Source: Nitrosospira briensis C-128 | GTDB taxonomy: Bacteria > Pseudomonadota > Gammaproteobacteria > Burkholderiales > Nitrosomonadaceae | NCBI RefSeq assembly: GCF_000619905.2 | Contig: NZ_CP012371.1 | Span: 2,997,942 to 3,061,941, forward strand | Reading direction: 5' to 3' | DNA: 64,000 nt | In this document: piece by piece, positions 55,041 to 64,000 of the stretch | Layout: each line of letters begins with the position of its first letter | Position numbering within the stretch: position 1 is the first letter of the stretch | The notes under the pieces: generated by a model | What the model was told of the DNA's origin: nothing | The model's database searches: none | What the model saw: only the letters and a program-made list of their open reading frames with translations | Translations under genes and position numbers: made by a program

Positions 55041-57728
55041 CTAGGGTGCGACTGTTTTATCCAGTACATCGCCGCTGGTTACCTTCCTTAATATCAGCTT
55101 ACTAAGCGCAGGAAGAATAATAAAAGTGCAGACCATGATCCAGAATATGCCTATGGTAATGATCAAGCCCATGCTGGAGATACCGGCATGTGGCGAGAAA
55201 GCCAATCCTCCAAAGCTGGAGGAAGTAGTCAGAGCTCCATAGAATATGGCTCGGGCGGTGCTGGACTGATAGATATTCTGCTCTTCGGAATCAAAAAGCG
55301 AATGACGTAGCCTGACGAGCATGTGAATGCCGTTATCAACTCCCAGCCCCAATAACAGCGGCAGGGCGATGATGTTGGCAAAGTTGATGGGCGTGTTGGT
55401 GAGAACCGCGCTTGCCAGGGTAAAGAGGCCGGCCAGTATGAGCGTTGCCATGATCAGGATTGTATCGATGACACTGCGCCGGATAGCGAGTAAAATCAGC
55501 GTGATGGCAATCAGGGCAATCACGATAGCCTCCTGGAAGGCGTCGACCACTACCTTCATGGATTCCCAATATATTATGGGCAAGCCGGTTGTTTCCGGTG
55601 CGACCGATTGCACTTCGGTAATAAATTCTTTCAGGTTGGCCAGATCATTCAGGTCTTTTTTTGGAAAAATCTGAATACGGTATAAACCGTCCCTGCTGAG
55701 CCATCGGTCCCGGATGTCGGGAGGCAGATCGTTCAGGCTGATTTTTCCGGGTTCCAGGCTGGCTGATAGTTCTTTCATGACCTGCGGTAGGGTGCCGAGC
55801 AGCGCAGTCTGGATTTTTTCAATGAAAGCCGTCCGGCTGGATTGTTGCCGTTCATCAAGCTGGATCAAAATTTCCTGCAATTCCTTTTTAAGGCGTGCCA
55901 GCGACGCGCGATCCTGGACATTGGTTTTTTGAGGCAGTACTTTGTCAATCGTGTCTATCAGATGGATGATGCCGGGCGCTGGGTCGACATCGGTTTTTAG
56001 CGGTGGGAAGTGCTGCACTTGCGGGCCAAGTATCAGTCCCAGGTCTTCAATCAAGACCAGTTTTTCATCCTGATCCGTGGGCTGAAGGTCAAAAAGACTA
56101 ATGGTTTTACCAACCGAAGCCAATGCCGACAGCCTTTGTTGCAGGATTTTGGTGCTATTTCCATCTTTGACTAGGACATCCAAGGTCAGTGGCGTGGTTT
56201 CCTCGTCTTCCATTAGTTGTTTGAACGCGATAACCGATTCGGTACTGGGGTCGCGAAGATCGATCGGATTAAAATCAGTTTTCACATTAAGCGCCAACAC
56301 GATGGAAATCAGGGCCACAATGAAGGTGGCAACGGAGATCGATTTGGCATAACGGATCGGTATGGCCGCCAGGTTCTTTGACAGATGCGAGATCTGAGGC
56401 CGATTTTCCTTCGACCTGAACTTCCTCGGTGTCGGCAGGATTTTTAACAGCGCAGGTAAGGTAACCAACGTGATCAGCAGGCAAATAAACAGACTGGTTC
56501 CTGCCAACAGGCCAAGCTCGGCGACGCCTTTGTAATCAGTCGGCATAAAAGCATATAGCCCGATGGATGTCGTGCCGGCGGCCAGCAGCAGCGACGGCCC
56601 CACAGTCATGATGGTATCGTGTAGCGCCCGCTCTTTATCAGCATGATCGTTCAAATTATCCCGATAGCGTAAGCAGAAATGAATCGCATATTCCACACCC
56701 AAGCCGATATTGGATACTGCAAAAGCGATTGAAATCAGGTTTAATTCTGTGACGGCGATGGTTGCGAATGCGCCGCAGAAAACCATGCCCAAGGCCAGCG
56801 TCAGCAACGTGGCTATCGTAAGCAAGATAGATCGGTAAGCAACCAGTAAAATAAATAACACCACGACAACGGAGAAAACGCTGGCGGTAAAGGTGCCGGT
56901 GCTGATGCCTGCAAGCTCATCATCTTCAAGGCCGATTTCGCCCGTCACCAAAACCTTGACAGCCGGCAGACCGGGATCCTGAATATCCGCAGCGGCTTTG
57001 CGGATAGCCTCAATCGCACTTTCAGCGGGACGGATATGCGAGTGATCAAGCTTGGGCGAGACAATAATGAACGTCTTGTTGGAATGTCTTCTCTTCTCGG
57101 CGATCAATGATTCCCAGGAGAGCAAAGCTTTTCCCCCATTGATCGTTTTATGCAAAACAGATGCAATCTTGTCGGCCAGCGAAGCTAAATCGATAGGTAC
57201 GACCTGGGTCTTGTCTATTGCCTCCCTATCTGTGGCCTTCAGTGCATCCTCAAAAATAGAAAAAAAACCACTCAGATCGGGTTTCTGGGCAATTCTGCCG
57301 ATAAACGGTTGGGCGATCGACAGGTTGTTGGACAGCGCCTGCAACTCGTCAGTGTCCAGATAAAGCAGGCCATTCTGGCGGAAAAATTCGCTGTCATCGG
57401 GAATGTAAGCTGAATTGAAGCGATCCGTATTGTTGCGGAGCAGGCCCAGCAGTTTTCTACTAGCGGATTTGGTCAGTTCAGGCGTATCCGACTCGACCAC
57501 CAGCAACAGCGTGCTCAAGTCCTGGGAAAAAGCCTGCTCATGAAGGCGGCGGTATTGCTGAAAAGGTGCGTCGGGCGCGATCAGCTTGCTGGTATCAGTA
57601 TCAATGCGTATATTGTCGACGGTGTAGTAGCCGGCCAGAATACCGAGCACAACCACTATTGACAGTACCGTAAAAGGGTGCCTCAGCGTCCAGTTTCCCC
57701 ACGACGCATAACTGCGGATTGTCAGCAT
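55041..57728 (-). CDS. hpnN: RND-type lipid transporter, HpnN-like
   Basis: 895 residues, with the two-halves MMPL/RND layout: an N-terminal transmembrane helix, a large periplasmic loop (about 35-270), six helices, a second loop (about 490-690) and six more helices. Typical blocks are NIGLGVEYAIHFCLRYRDNL and LLLGLGVDNGIHMLVRLRHS. HpnN-family proteins export hopanoids to the outer membrane by family knowledge. No other hpn genes are in the window. I place it as HpnN and not a generic MMPL with moderate certainty. Confidence 0.83.
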   Translation of the reverse strand: MLTIRSYASWGNWTLRHPFTVLSIVVVLGILAGYYTVDNIRIDTDTSKLIAPDAPFQQYRRLHEQAFSQDLSTLLLVVESDTPELTKSASRKLLGLLRNNTDRFNSAYIPDDSEFFRQNGLLYLDTDELQALSNNLSIAQPFIGRIAQKPDLSGFFSIFEDALKATDREAIDKTQVVPIDLASLADKIASVLHKTINGGKALLSWESLIAEKRRHSNKTFIIVSPKLDHSHIRPAESAIEAIRKAAADIQDPGLPAVKVLVTGEIGLEDDELAGISTGTFTASVFSVVVVLFILLVAYRSILLTIATLLTLALGMVFCGAFATIAVTELNLISIAFAVSNIGLGVEYAIHFCLRYRDNLNDHADKERALHDTIMTVGPSLLLAAGTTSIGLYAFMPTDYKGVAELGLLAGTSLFICLLITLVTLPALLKILPTPRKFRSKENRPQISHLSKNLAAIPIRYAKSISVATFIVALISIVLALNVKTDFNPIDLRDPSTESVIAFKQLMEDEETTPLTLDVLVKDGNSTKILQQRLSALASVGKTISLFDLQPTDQDEKLVLIEDLGLILGPQVQHFPPLKTDVDPAPGIIHLIDTIDKVLPQKTNVQDRASLARLKKELQEILIQLDERQQSSRTAFIEKIQTALLGTLPQVMKELSASLEPGKISLNDLPPDIRDRWLSRDGLYRIQIFPKKDLNDLANLKEFITEVQSVAPETTGLPIIYWESMKVVVDAFQEAIVIALIAITLILLAIRRSVIDTILIMATLILAGLFTLASAVLTNTPINFANIIALPLLLGLGVDNGIHMLVRLRHSLFDSEEQNIYQSSTARAIFYGALTTSSSFGGLAFSPHAGISSMGLIITIGIFWIMVCTFIILPALSKLILRKVTSGDVLDKTVAP

Positions 57729-58044
57729 AATCGATCGGATCGGGCCTGATTAATTTGTTGTAGAGATTCGATTAATCTGACGATAGCCTTGTGGAAGACG
57801 GGCCACCCGATTCGATACGTGAACGGACGCACAAGCGCAAACGCAAATCCCAAAAGTTCGCTTCCATCGGTAATGTCCGAATTCTGTAAGACCGTCGCGC
57901 GCGCGCTCGTTACCCGATGCGGCAACCTGTCCGAGTACCTTCAGTTTGCGGAAATGTTCTTCGCGACAGGACGACTCGGAAATAATTTCGATTCACCAGG
58001 AGCTGTAACCGAAGCCGCCCTATTCATATCTGGAGGTGGGTTTT
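57729..58044. other. Intergenic region, nothing recognised
   Basis: About 316 bp between hpnN and the cupin-like gene. Short frames exist on both strands, none with start signals or known family. Confidence 0.4.
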
Positions 58045-59244
58045 TCAGTATAACGTGGATTCCTGCTCGTTATGGGCCGTGTCGGCGGCCAGATCGGCGA
58101 TATTGCCGCGTATGCTGCAGCTGATGACTTCAATGCAGCTTTTCCAGAACCCTCCCGAAAGCAGTTGCAGGCCGCGGAAATACCGGTTGGAGATCTCCGT
58201 CGGCGCGGTATACCGGCAGGTAATGCCCAGGCCCTCTTCATCCAGATTGATTGTCTTGTGCCACATCCATGGTGGAAAAAATAAAACATCGCCCGGATGC
58301 AGGTCGAGCTCATAGCGCGGTGCATATTCTGTCAGCGCATAGGTATCGCGATCACTCGGTTCGCCATGCTCATCGGCGCTGAATTCCGCAAACCGTCGCA
58401 TGCCGTTCCCACGCGCTGCCGGGTACAACAGCCAAGAGTATTCGGACTCGATCAATGTCCAATGTTTGGACCCTGATACGGCCATATACCAATTCGGACC
58501 TTCCTCACAATGGTAGTTGGCATTCAACCCCGCTCCCAGGCCGAGAATCAGAAAACTCAGAACGGGTTTCGATGGCCGGCCCATGACAGGAAAATATCCA
58601 TGTGACCGTGGGATGCCAAAATATTCGTAAAAAGTCGGGTTCTGGTCGAGCAGCAGTTGTTGCGGGATGAAATTGCGGCGGCGATCCTCGGCGATCTGGC
58701 GCAGGGACGTATTGACCATCTTCTTGGTACCCTTGTCCAAAGCCTGCACTACGGTGTTTGGAAATCGTTCCGCAAGCCTTGCGAGTGTCCAGTCTGCAGA
58801 GGCATTTTCCACAAATCCGCGCAGCACGCAGGGAATGGATCGCTTGACGTGCTCACGGTAAAATCGGTGCGGGTCAATCTCCCCAGGTCCATACTCGGAA
58901 ATCGCCAGGACTTGCCCGCGCGCTACCCCGTGGTTTTGCAATCGCCGTAGTATCCGCTGCTCCGTACGCCGACGGACGTCTCGCAACATATCAGGATTAG
59001 CGGAAAGGTGCTGACACAACATGATGCTCTTCAGCGCCAGCACATTGCCGTATCCCAGGGGCAGTTTCGCCACCCCGCGCTTGCCTATTCGCTCGATAAG
59101 AAATGTGTGTAAGAAAAGTTGCTGCTCCACCACCAATTGCCACATGACATATAGAAGTGTGGCCATTCCGGCCAGCGGTGTGGCCAACAGGTTTCTCGTA
59201 TATGCCAGCGCCGTTTCTTTTTTTGTCTTGCCTGTACCTGCCAT
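58045..59244 (-). CDS. Cupin_8/JmjC-like domain protein
   Basis: 399 residues. The cupin core runs from about residue 130 to 350: NANYHCEEGPNWYMAVSGSK holds the first metal-ligand region and HPGDVLFFPPWMWHKTINL the second histidine. Fe(II)/2-oxoglutarate hydroxylases of this fold modify proteins or small molecules. A basic N-terminal part has a hydrophobic stretch (LAGMATLLYVMWQLVVEQQL) that may anchor it to the membrane. Same orientation as hpnN; the substrate is unknown. Confidence 0.75.
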   Translation of the reverse strand: MAGTGKTKKETALAYTRNLLATPLAGMATLLYVMWQLVVEQQLFLHTFLIERIGKRGVAKLPLGYGNVLALKSIMLCQHLSANPDMLRDVRRRTEQRILRRLQNHGVARGQVLAISEYGPGEIDPHRFYREHVKRSIPCVLRGFVENASADWTLARLAERFPNTVVQALDKGTKKMVNTSLRQIAEDRRRNFIPQQLLLDQNPTFYEYFGIPRSHGYFPVMGRPSKPVLSFLILGLGAGLNANYHCEEGPNWYMAVSGSKHWTLIESEYSWLLYPAARGNGMRRFAEFSADEHGEPSDRDTYALTEYAPRYELDLHPGDVLFFPPWMWHKTINLDEEGLGITCRYTAPTEISNRYFRGLQLLSGGFWKSCIEVISCSIRGNIADLAADTAHNEQESTLY

Positions 59245-59607
59245 CGGATGCCTCCTTTGGTTCGCTTCTCTACGTTTAATTTCACCTCAAGAATTGATTC
59301 ATGCAAAACTTCGTTACTTGTTCAGCCAAATCTGATTCCGGTATGTCGATGAAATGGCGGAAAGGTACAAATCAAGGTTGCCGCCGGTGAATTGGTTCCC
59401 GAGTTAGAGGTTGCCGGGAGTCGATTCTAATTTCAATACTGGAGCCATGCGATACGACGATGTCCGTTTTATGCTGCCTGACATGCCTTTCACATTAGCC
59501 AACGTGGCAGCAATCGTCAAGTCTGCTTTTTCGTGATGAAGATTATCCACTCGCCTGGACTGGCCGGCGCAATGCGCCAGTAAGGCAGACTGCGCGGCGC
59601 TTACGAT
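59245..59607. other. Intergenic region, nothing recognised
   Basis: About 360 bp; no frame with start signals or a known family. Confidence 0.4.
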
Positions 59608-60054
59608 TTACGATTCGATTCCTTTTTTGCGCAGTTCCGCTTTTGCCTCTTCGCTTTTATCCAGGTTCAGCCCCATGAACTTCAGTACCGCCGGTGTCTT
59701 CGTGAATTGCAGATCGCGGTATTCGACCACCTGGATGCGATTGCCCCACGGGTCGAGAAAATCCAGAAAGCCGCCTTCCAGAATTTTTGCACCCGCCGCT
59801 TTTGCCAGCTCACGTACTCGGGATCGATCATCGACCACGAGACCGAAATGCCTTTCATCGTCCGCACCTTGCGTTCGGCCTTCGCTTAATGCGATGAACT
59901 GATCACCCATGTCGATGAAAGCCGACCTCTGGCCGCGGCCGCGCAATTCGAAGTTGAAGATACGGCCATAGAAGGCCAGCGCCTCATCGATATTTCCGAC
60001 TTCGAGCGCGATATGGTTGATGCCGACCAGGTGCGGTTTTGTATTTTCGTCCAT
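59608..60054 (-). CDS. VOC-family dioxygenase-like protein
   Basis: 148 residues. GINHIALEVGNIDEALAFYG, FIALSEGRT, and EGGFLDFLDPWGNRIQVVEY are the VOC pattern of the glyoxalase/dioxygenase superfamily. Metal ligands likely include the His in GINHI and Glu near VVEY. Substrate unknown. It is separate from the VOC gene at 46676. Confidence 0.82.
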   Translation of the reverse strand: MDENTKPHLVGINHIALEVGNIDEALAFYGRIFNFELRGRGQRSAFIDMGDQFIALSEGRTQGADDERHFGLVVDDRSRVRELAKAAGAKILEGGFLDFLDPWGNRIQVVEYRDLQFTKTPAVLKFMGLNLDKSEEAKAELRKKGIES

Positions 60055-60190
60055 GCTGTTTCCTCCGGATGATTAACGGGTTTTATTGCCGGGAATCCTT
60101 TTTGCCTGCCTTGTTGGTCAGAATGGCTGGGGTCATCCCTTCCAATTGAACCCAACTTTATTGATGGCTCCTGATTTGTATCCGCTCTGC

Positions 60191-61450
60191 TTATTTCGCT
60201 CGCCGCTTGACAGCATAGCCGTAGGGGATCGGCCAGGCAGGTTCCACCCCCATGGTGTGTTGCGCCTTGATGGCCCAGTACGGTTCCCGCAGTAATTCCC
60301 GTCCGATAAAGACGAGATCTGCCTGGCCGCTGGTAATGATTTCATCCGCATATTGCGAGTCGGTAATCAAGCCCACGCCGCCGGTCCGGATTTCCGCCTC
60401 GTCGCGGATGCGGCCGGCAAACGGAACCTGGTAACCTCTCGCGACTGGAATCTTCGCGTCGGGCGTCGTTCCACCGGATGAGACATCAATCAGATCCGCC
60501 CCCAGCGCCTTGAGCTCTCTGCAAAGAACGACGGATTGCTCGATATCCCAGCCTCCATCAGCCCAGTCGGTTGCCGAGATGCGTACGAAAAAAGGCAGAT
60601 CCTGAGGGATAACTTCGCGCAGCCGTCCTGCAACCCGCAGCAACAGCCGCATGCGGTTTTCCAGACTGCCGCCATATTCATCCGTGCGGTGGTTGCTGAT
60701 AGGCGACAGAAATTCATGCATCAGGTAACCGTGAGCGGCGTGCAGCTCGATCACTTTGAAGCCCGCCTCGAGCGCACGTCGCGCCGCCGATTCCCAGGCG
60801 TCGATGCAATGCTCGATATCCGCATCAGACATGGCTGCCGGAATTGGGTCTCCTGCATCGAAGGGTAGCGAACTGGGGCCGATAACCGGCCAGCCACCCT
60901 CGGTAGCCGTTTTCAGGCTGTTTCCGCCGGTCCATGGGGCATCGCAACTGGCCTTGCGCCCGGCATGAGCGAGCTGTATACCGGAAACCGCGCCTTGTGC
61001 CTCAACGAACCTTGCGATCCGGGCCAAAGGTTCGATATGATCATCTTTCCAGATTCCCATATCACTCGGCGAAATGCGCCCTTCGGCGGTAACTGCCGTA
61101 GCCTCCACCATCACAAGCCCCATGCCACCTATCGCCCGGCTGCCAAGATGAACCAGATGGAAATCATTGGCAAAACCATCCTGCGCCGAATACATGCACA
61201 TGGGTGACATTGCGATCCGGTTACGGAAGGTAACGTTGCGAATGGTCAACGGGGATAGCAGGTCCACTTCGGGGACTTCGCGGTCGTGCTCGCTCTGGCA
61301 TTGGGTCTGGATGGCGCCTTGGCCAGCACTGCTGCGAGCGGACGGAGCGGCGCTCTGGCGCAAAACAGGAGTAGTTATATGACTTTCGGCTTCGCTTACG
61401 GACGGGGCATCTCCGAATTTGTCGCGTTTGCTCTGATCATGATAGGGCAT
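60191..61450 (-). CDS. NADH:flavin oxidoreductase (Old Yellow Enzyme family)
   Basis: 419 residues from an internal ATG at 61450 with AAAGGA 6 bases upstream, the natural start (MPYHDQ). The OYE fold shows FRNRIAMSPMCMYSA, GIQLAHAGRKAS, KVIELHAAHGYLMHEFLSP and HRTDEYGGSLENRMRLL; the HAAHGYL and R-x-DEYGG sites bind flavin and substrate (YqjM/NamA type). It reduces alpha,beta-unsaturated carbonyls in family members. The upstream part of the same open frame encodes a separate hydrolase. Confidence 0.88.
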   Translation of the reverse strand: MPYHDQSKRDKFGDAPSVSEAESHITTPVLRQSAAPSARSSAGQGAIQTQCQSEHDREVPEVDLLSPLTIRNVTFRNRIAMSPMCMYSAQDGFANDFHLVHLGSRAIGGMGLVMVEATAVTAEGRISPSDMGIWKDDHIEPLARIARFVEAQGAVSGIQLAHAGRKASCDAPWTGGNSLKTATEGGWPVIGPSSLPFDAGDPIPAAMSDADIEHCIDAWESAARRALEAGFKVIELHAAHGYLMHEFLSPISNHRTDEYGGSLENRMRLLLRVAGRLREVIPQDLPFFVRISATDWADGGWDIEQSVVLCRELKALGADLIDVSSGGTTPDAKIPVARGYQVPFAGRIRDEAEIRTGGVGLITDSQYADEIITSGQADLVFIGRELLREPYWAIKAQHTMGVEPAWPIPYGYAVKRRAK

Positions 61451-62815
61451 GATTTTTCCTTTATCGAAAAAGTACCTGTTGACCCGTGCAACTAACTGGA
61501 TTCGGCCGGTTGCCTGTATTGACACGTATATTGAATCTACACCGGCGCTGGTTTGAAAGCGCAATAATGTAATGTAGCCTAATGGATCATTATTGCAATA
61601 TATGCCTATGCACCATTCCCGGTTTGACGCGTATGTAACTTGGGTAGGGTGGGCGCAGCGCAACCCATCAAAACTACCGATGGCAAGTCGGTTCCGATAA
61701 GGCAATACCCGTTCGATCAATACCTGGCTGAACTTTGCCGGCTCTTCGAAAGGTGGGTTATGCGCTGAGTGTTCGAACCACACGAGACACTTGAAGGGTG
61801 CTTTGATCCTGGCGAAATATTGTTCGGCCAGGGTGGCGGGAACATGCCGATCATAACGCCCCAGCAGAAAGAATACCGGCATATCAAAGGATAGATACCG
61901 CTCGCTCAGATTGAGCCGGGAAATTTCGTCCTCAAGCTGTATCAGGGAAAAGCGGTTGCCTTGACCAAACCTGACTAGGTCAATCAGACTGGCCTCATCG
62001 GTGCGCAAGGCAGACCAGATGAGTTTTCCTGTTGAAAGATCAGCGTGGAACACGCCGCCGAGCTGCTCGACCCACTTGCCGGTTGTCAACATTTCATTCA
62101 CTGAAGCATATGGGGGCGGGTCGACGATTCTTAATTCGGAGATTGCTTTGGAGTTTCTCCGCTTCCTGGCCTCGGCAACTGCGAACGCGTAGGATAGGCA
62201 GCGGCCCGGCACATCGGCAATCTGCGCGATACCGACATATGCGGAGATTTTTTCCGCGTGCAGAGAAGCGTAGATCGTTCCGGGTACCGTGCCCCACGAA
62301 TGGCCGAGCAACACGACCTTATCCTTTTCAAAACGTTGCCTGACCATTTCCACCACCTCGTCGAGGTCGCGTACGAATTGAGCGATGGTCATGGATGCCG
62401 GCGGAATGTCGGGATGGAACGAGCGCCCTGTTCCACGCTGTTCCCAATAGACGACCAAGAAATGCTGCTCAAGGGCTGAATTATAGTGGCGAAAGAGTGC
62501 CGATTCGCTGGCGCCCGGTCCTCCATGCAGGAGAATCAGCGCCGGATTGGATCGGGATATGCTACGAAACCAGATGCTTTGAGATATGCCGCCGATGGTT
62601 GTGGTTTCCATTGTCGCAATGCTGCCGGGAATGATGCGATCCTTCGCATCCCGAAATGGAACGGTATGAGCGCAACCGGTGCACAAAAGGAGCAACGCCA
62701 TGGTGGCAGCGCGACTGATGAGAGCGAGGCGCGTCGGTTTTATTGGCGATCCTGTGGCGCTAGCCATTGCACGACGGCTTTCCGCTGCTCCAGCGGGGTC
62801 AACGTATTCGGTCAC
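60191..62815 (-). CDS. Fused reading frame: lipoprotein alpha/beta-hydrolase running into the OYE
   Basis: One 874-codon frame. The first part, likely starting at 62767 (MASATGSPIKPTRLA), has a lipobox (LLLLCTGCAH) and an alpha/beta-hydrolase: ALILLHGGPGAS, VVLLGHSWGTVPG (Ser), FFLLGRYDRHVPATL (Asp) and FEHSAHNPPFEEP (His). The hydrolase domain ends near LIERVLPYRNRL, at the repeat at 61594-61678, and the frame has no stop there, so it continues to the OYE. The OYE has its own start and ribosome-binding site at 61450. Most likely these are two proteins, with the hydrolase stop lost; a functional fusion is possible. Confidence 0.6.
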   Translation of the reverse strand: MTEYVDPAGAAESRRAMASATGSPIKPTRLALISRAATMALLLLCTGCAHTVPFRDAKDRIIPGSIATMETTTIGGISQSIWFRSISRSNPALILLHGGPGASESALFRHYNSALEQHFLVVYWEQRGTGRSFHPDIPPASMTIAQFVRDLDEVVEMVRQRFEKDKVVLLGHSWGTVPGTIYASLHAEKISAYVGIAQIADVPGRCLSYAFAVAEARKRRNSKAISELRIVDPPPYASVNEMLTTGKWVEQLGGVFHADLSTGKLIWSALRTDEASLIDLVRFGQGNRFSLIQLEDEISRLNLSERYLSFDMPVFFLLGRYDRHVPATLAEQYFARIKAPFKCLVWFEHSAHNPPFEEPAKFSQVLIERVLPYRNRLAIGSFDGLRCAHPTQVTYASNREWCIGIYCNNDPLGYITLLRFQTSAGVDSIYVSIQATGRIQLVARVNRYFFDKGKIMPYHDQSKRDKFGDAPSVSEAESHITTPVLRQSAAPSARSSAGQGAIQTQCQSEHDREVPEVDLLSPLTIRNVTFRNRIAMSPMCMYSAQDGFANDFHLVHLGSRAIGGMGLVMVEATAVTAEGRISPSDMGIWKDDHIEPLARIARFVEAQGAVSGIQLAHAGRKASCDAPWTGGNSLKTATEGGWPVIGPSSLPFDAGDPIPAAMSDADIEHCIDAWESAARRALEAGFKVIELHAAHGYLMHEFLSPISNHRTDEYGGSLENRMRLLLRVAGRLREVIPQDLPFFVRISATDWADGGWDIEQSVVLCRELKALGADLIDVSSGGTTPDAKIPVARGYQVPFAGRIRDEAEIRTGGVGLITDSQYADEIITSGQADLVFIGRELLREPYWAIKAQHTMGVEPAWPIPYGYAVKRRAK
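61594..61678 (+). repeat. Repeat copy of 26584-26679, inside an open reading frame
   Basis: CAATATATGCCTATGCACC, CGGTTTGACGCG, CTTGGGTAGGGTGGGCG and CAACCCATCAAAACTACC match the intergenic copy at 26584 in the same orientation. It is translated on the minus strand as SFDGLRCAHPTQV. Confidence 0.85.
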
Positions 62816-64000
62816 TGTCGGCTCGCGCCTGTTCGATGAGGCAAGAGAGCGTGGCTACATAGGAGCAGGTTTTTGTCAGGACGGCCCAGCATGGGATAGG
62901 TGACGAGCCTAGCGGCTGCATCGCTGAATAACTCATCCATCAAGGTGGCGGCATCCAAGTTGTCGGCTGCGATGTATGTCGTCGCGATCCTGCTCCGCTT
63001 CCGGCGTCCAGATAACCCTCATGCCTAGTTTGCGGCACTGGCACGCTTTGCGTGCGAATTCGGCTTCAATCTCAGTGTTCGATCGGTCGCTCCCGGCGAG
63101 GCCGACAGGCTGCTAGCAAAGTAGAGCGACACATACCTGAAGTGGGTACATGGCTCATGGCGCATGGAAACTGATATCCTTCAACTGAACGGCGGTGCCC
63201 ATAATGTCGGGAATGCGCGAGGGCACGTCGCGGTTGTGTGGAAGCGTGCAAGGAACGGTGAGCAGACATTCGTTACATATCGACTCCATTTCCTGAAAAA
63301 TGAACTATATTGTGTATTATGCTTTGAGCAGATTAATCCGGTTGCCGAGCTTGCCGCGACCCTATTCGGGAACTGGGGGAAGGGTTTGAAGCACACCACA
63401 GGTGGGTGAAGCTGGAAGGTGGGGCCACTCGATGCTTGTGAAAAAGCAGATAAATTATGGGAAAAATCCCGCGATACGCGCTGGTTCGTCGTGATGGACG
63501 ACGACAGTGCGGTTTTCATGGAATTGGTGCGGAACGCCAGCGCTTGGCTGATTTTGCGGGGTTCTCGTTCTTCTTCCGGTGATGCTTCCTGCGAGAGGTC
63601 CATAAAATACTCAAGAAGGTACTGGACTGGAAAGGGATTTTCGCGCCGGGGAAATCGGACATACGGTGGTAGAACGCTTCTGCTAGGGGATTGGCGGACG
63701 AAGTGTCGTATCACGCTTCATTTTTCATGGGCAATGCCGGGTTCCGCATTCACCACCGACCGATGGGCAACTGTCCAGCATGTACTATGCCACCATCCTT
63801 TCGATACGCACGTTATCAATGGAAGATCAGGGAAAACACGTGGCGGGCGAAACAATTGGAAGAAGATTGCGCTTTCCTTCGCAACCTCTTTCGCAATGCT
63901 TTCCCGCGGTTTTCCCTCTATGCCGCTCGACTGAATCAGGAACGAATATAGCTTACCCCAACCGCTATTCCATGCAAATAACTCCATGGGGTACCACCCT
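62816..64000. other. Region without a supported gene
   Basis: About 1.2 kb. Frames of 130-180 codons exist on both strands (63181-63714 minus, 63419-63934 plus), but they overlap one another, show no conserved motifs and lack start signals. The region could be decayed or continue a gene beyond the window. Confidence 0.35.

Noticed and set aside
63181-63934. Overlapping frames on both strands near the right edge
   Set aside because: They overlap, have no start signals and no recognisable motifs.

Overview
The window looks like chromosomal DNA of a betaproteobacterial ammonia oxidiser, most likely Nitrosospira or a close relative. The strongest marker is a complete nitrosocyanin gene (10382-10792, minus). 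Its four copper ligands fall at the positions known from Nitrosomonas europaea once the signal peptide is removed. A PEP-CTERM exoprotein, an HpnN-type hopanoid transporter and a glucose-6-phosphate shunt (pgl, gnd, tal) agree with that. The genus is an inference.

Layout. 1-7 kb: SEC-C/TPR/methyltransferase protein, HAF-repeat PEP-CTERM protein, a tiny collagen-like lipoprotein, tRNA-Asn and a dihydroxyacetone kinase. 7.3-10 kb: IS debris (a decayed IS3-family element against an IS4-type transposase tail, plus a second IS3 remnant) around a guanine-deaminase-like gene. 10-20 kb: nitrosocyanin, a lactonase-like hydrolase, a SufR-like regulator, the pentose-phosphate genes and three paralogous small exported helical proteins. 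20-29 kb: gloB, methyltransferase-rnhA-dnaQ, a radical SAM protein, a REP-associated transposase (RAYT) with two decayed copies, LapA, a cytochrome c protein and a SWIM protein. 29-40 kb: an accessory region with a frameshifted flavin-nucleotide oxidase gene, a MITE, a lipase, a MazEF-like pair, an Abi_C remnant, a split Gabija-like locus, and DUF932 and Fic pseudogenes. 40-64 kb: tRNA-Val, gltX-tRNA-Ala-tRNA-Glu, HNH nuclease, UbiB kinase, astB, NlpC/P60 lipoprotein, tex, pentapeptide protein, hpnN, a cupin/JmjC protein and a hydrolase reading into an Old Yellow Enzyme.

The most striking observation is at 32.9-37.1 kb. A two-gene OLD-family ATPase/nuclease plus UvrD-like helicase module (Gabija-type) is cut at both ends by inversion of its middle 3.87 kb. 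The ATPase 5' end, with its own GTG and ribosome-binding site, lies on the minus strand at 37142-36966. The helicase 3' end lies on the minus strand at 33094-32882. The bodies of both genes lie between them on the plus strand. Both junctions carry the same 7-bp sequence in inverted orientation (AGTTCTT 33096-33102, AAGAACT 36959-36965). Re-inverting between them rebuilds both reading frames with no base lost: an ATPase of 770 residues and a helicase of 651. This is either a switchable or recently inverted defence locus, or an assembly artefact. No recombinase gene is visible nearby.

Repeats are a second theme. Two palindromic families recur between genes: one around GTCGGGC/GCCCGAC, tied to the RAYT gene, and one around GGATGGGTGGAGCG/CAACCCATCA. 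A copy of the second lies inside an open reading frame and joins a lipoprotein hydrolase to a flavin oxidoreductase. A 167-bp MITE can be dated relative to a partial duplication, because the duplicate keeps the empty TA target site.
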